Source: Deinococcus carri (GTDB taxonomy: Bacteria; Deinococcota; Deinococci; Deinococcales; Deinococcaceae). Taken from it: a stretch of DNA of 38,858 nucleotides. Both the position numbers and the translations under genes were made by a program. A model generated the notes under the pieces. The model searched no databases, had not been told where the DNA came from, and saw only the letters and a list, made by a program, of their open reading frames with translations. Positions 38,840 through 38,858 of this stretch are shown piece after piece; within the stretch, counting starts at the first letter, position 1; each line of letters begins with the position of its first letter. The stretch is taken from positions 1-38,858 of the forward strand of contig NZ_BAABRP010000026.1 in the NCBI RefSeq assembly GCF_039545055.1, in the 5' to 3' direction.

Positions 38840-38858
38840 GCGCTGTGGTACTTCCTTG

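Overview
The window is about 39 kb of very GC-rich bacterial chromosome. It most likely comes from a Deinococcus (Deinococcota). This rests on the combination of a Thermus/Deinococcus-type homoisocitrate dehydrogenase, split methylmalonyl-CoA mutase subunits, PRC-barrel/DUF2382 proteins, a MerR-type HspR, CCA-encoded tRNAs and many start codons sitting 5-9 nt behind a TANNNT -10 box (leaderless-type promoters). No rRNA, CRISPR array, intact IS element or plasmid function was seen. Species level is not determinable from the sequence alone.

Layout. Positions 1-1430 form a visibly less GC-rich accessory islet, with an unknown protein divergent from a small XRE regulator, bordering tRNA-Lys. Positions 1459-6041 hold tRNA-Lys, ffh, a MazG-like pyrophosphatase and an acyl-CoA block (thiolase, YciI-like protein, 3-hydroxybutyryl-CoA dehydrogenase). 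Positions 5862-12611 carry a 59-aa disordered protein, an AhpD-like protein, three membrane-protein genes plus a CPBP protease, threonine aldolase and an EF-G-like GTPase. Positions 12995-17176 carry two DUF2382 stress-type proteins, a split mnmC-like pair (methyltransferase plus FAD oxidoreductase) and homoisocitrate dehydrogenase. Positions 17298-22107 carry the catalytic methylmalonyl-CoA mutase subunit, glgC, miaA and an Hsp20. Positions 22123-25383 (minus strand) hold two paralogous phosphoribosyltransferases and an operon of a double-domain HspR, a NUDIX hydrolase and a metallophosphoesterase. Positions 25574-30275 hold an M20 dipeptidase, purN, a DUF402 protein, tRNA-Ser, an MFS transporter and the B12-binding mutase subunit. 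Positions 30421-38839 hold a secreted WD40 protein, gltX, a lipoprotein, a small exported protein, mutL and mutS.

How parts work together. Thiolase and both mutase subunits, at three separated loci, each carry the same 14-bp palindrome (CTAACG-NN-CGTTAG or one mismatch from it) near the promoter or start. This points to one TetR-type acyl-CoA regulon. The double HspR lies first in an operon with two hydrolases and has a HAIR-like site over its own -10 box. Another theme is a set of intergenic inverted repeats of four sequence families (GCTTCCAGC, CTATGAG/GATGAG, GTACGCGGTGCGCGG, GCAGAAGGC). They fill about ten gene junctions, abut or contain stop codons, and in one case supply the last ten codons of mutS.
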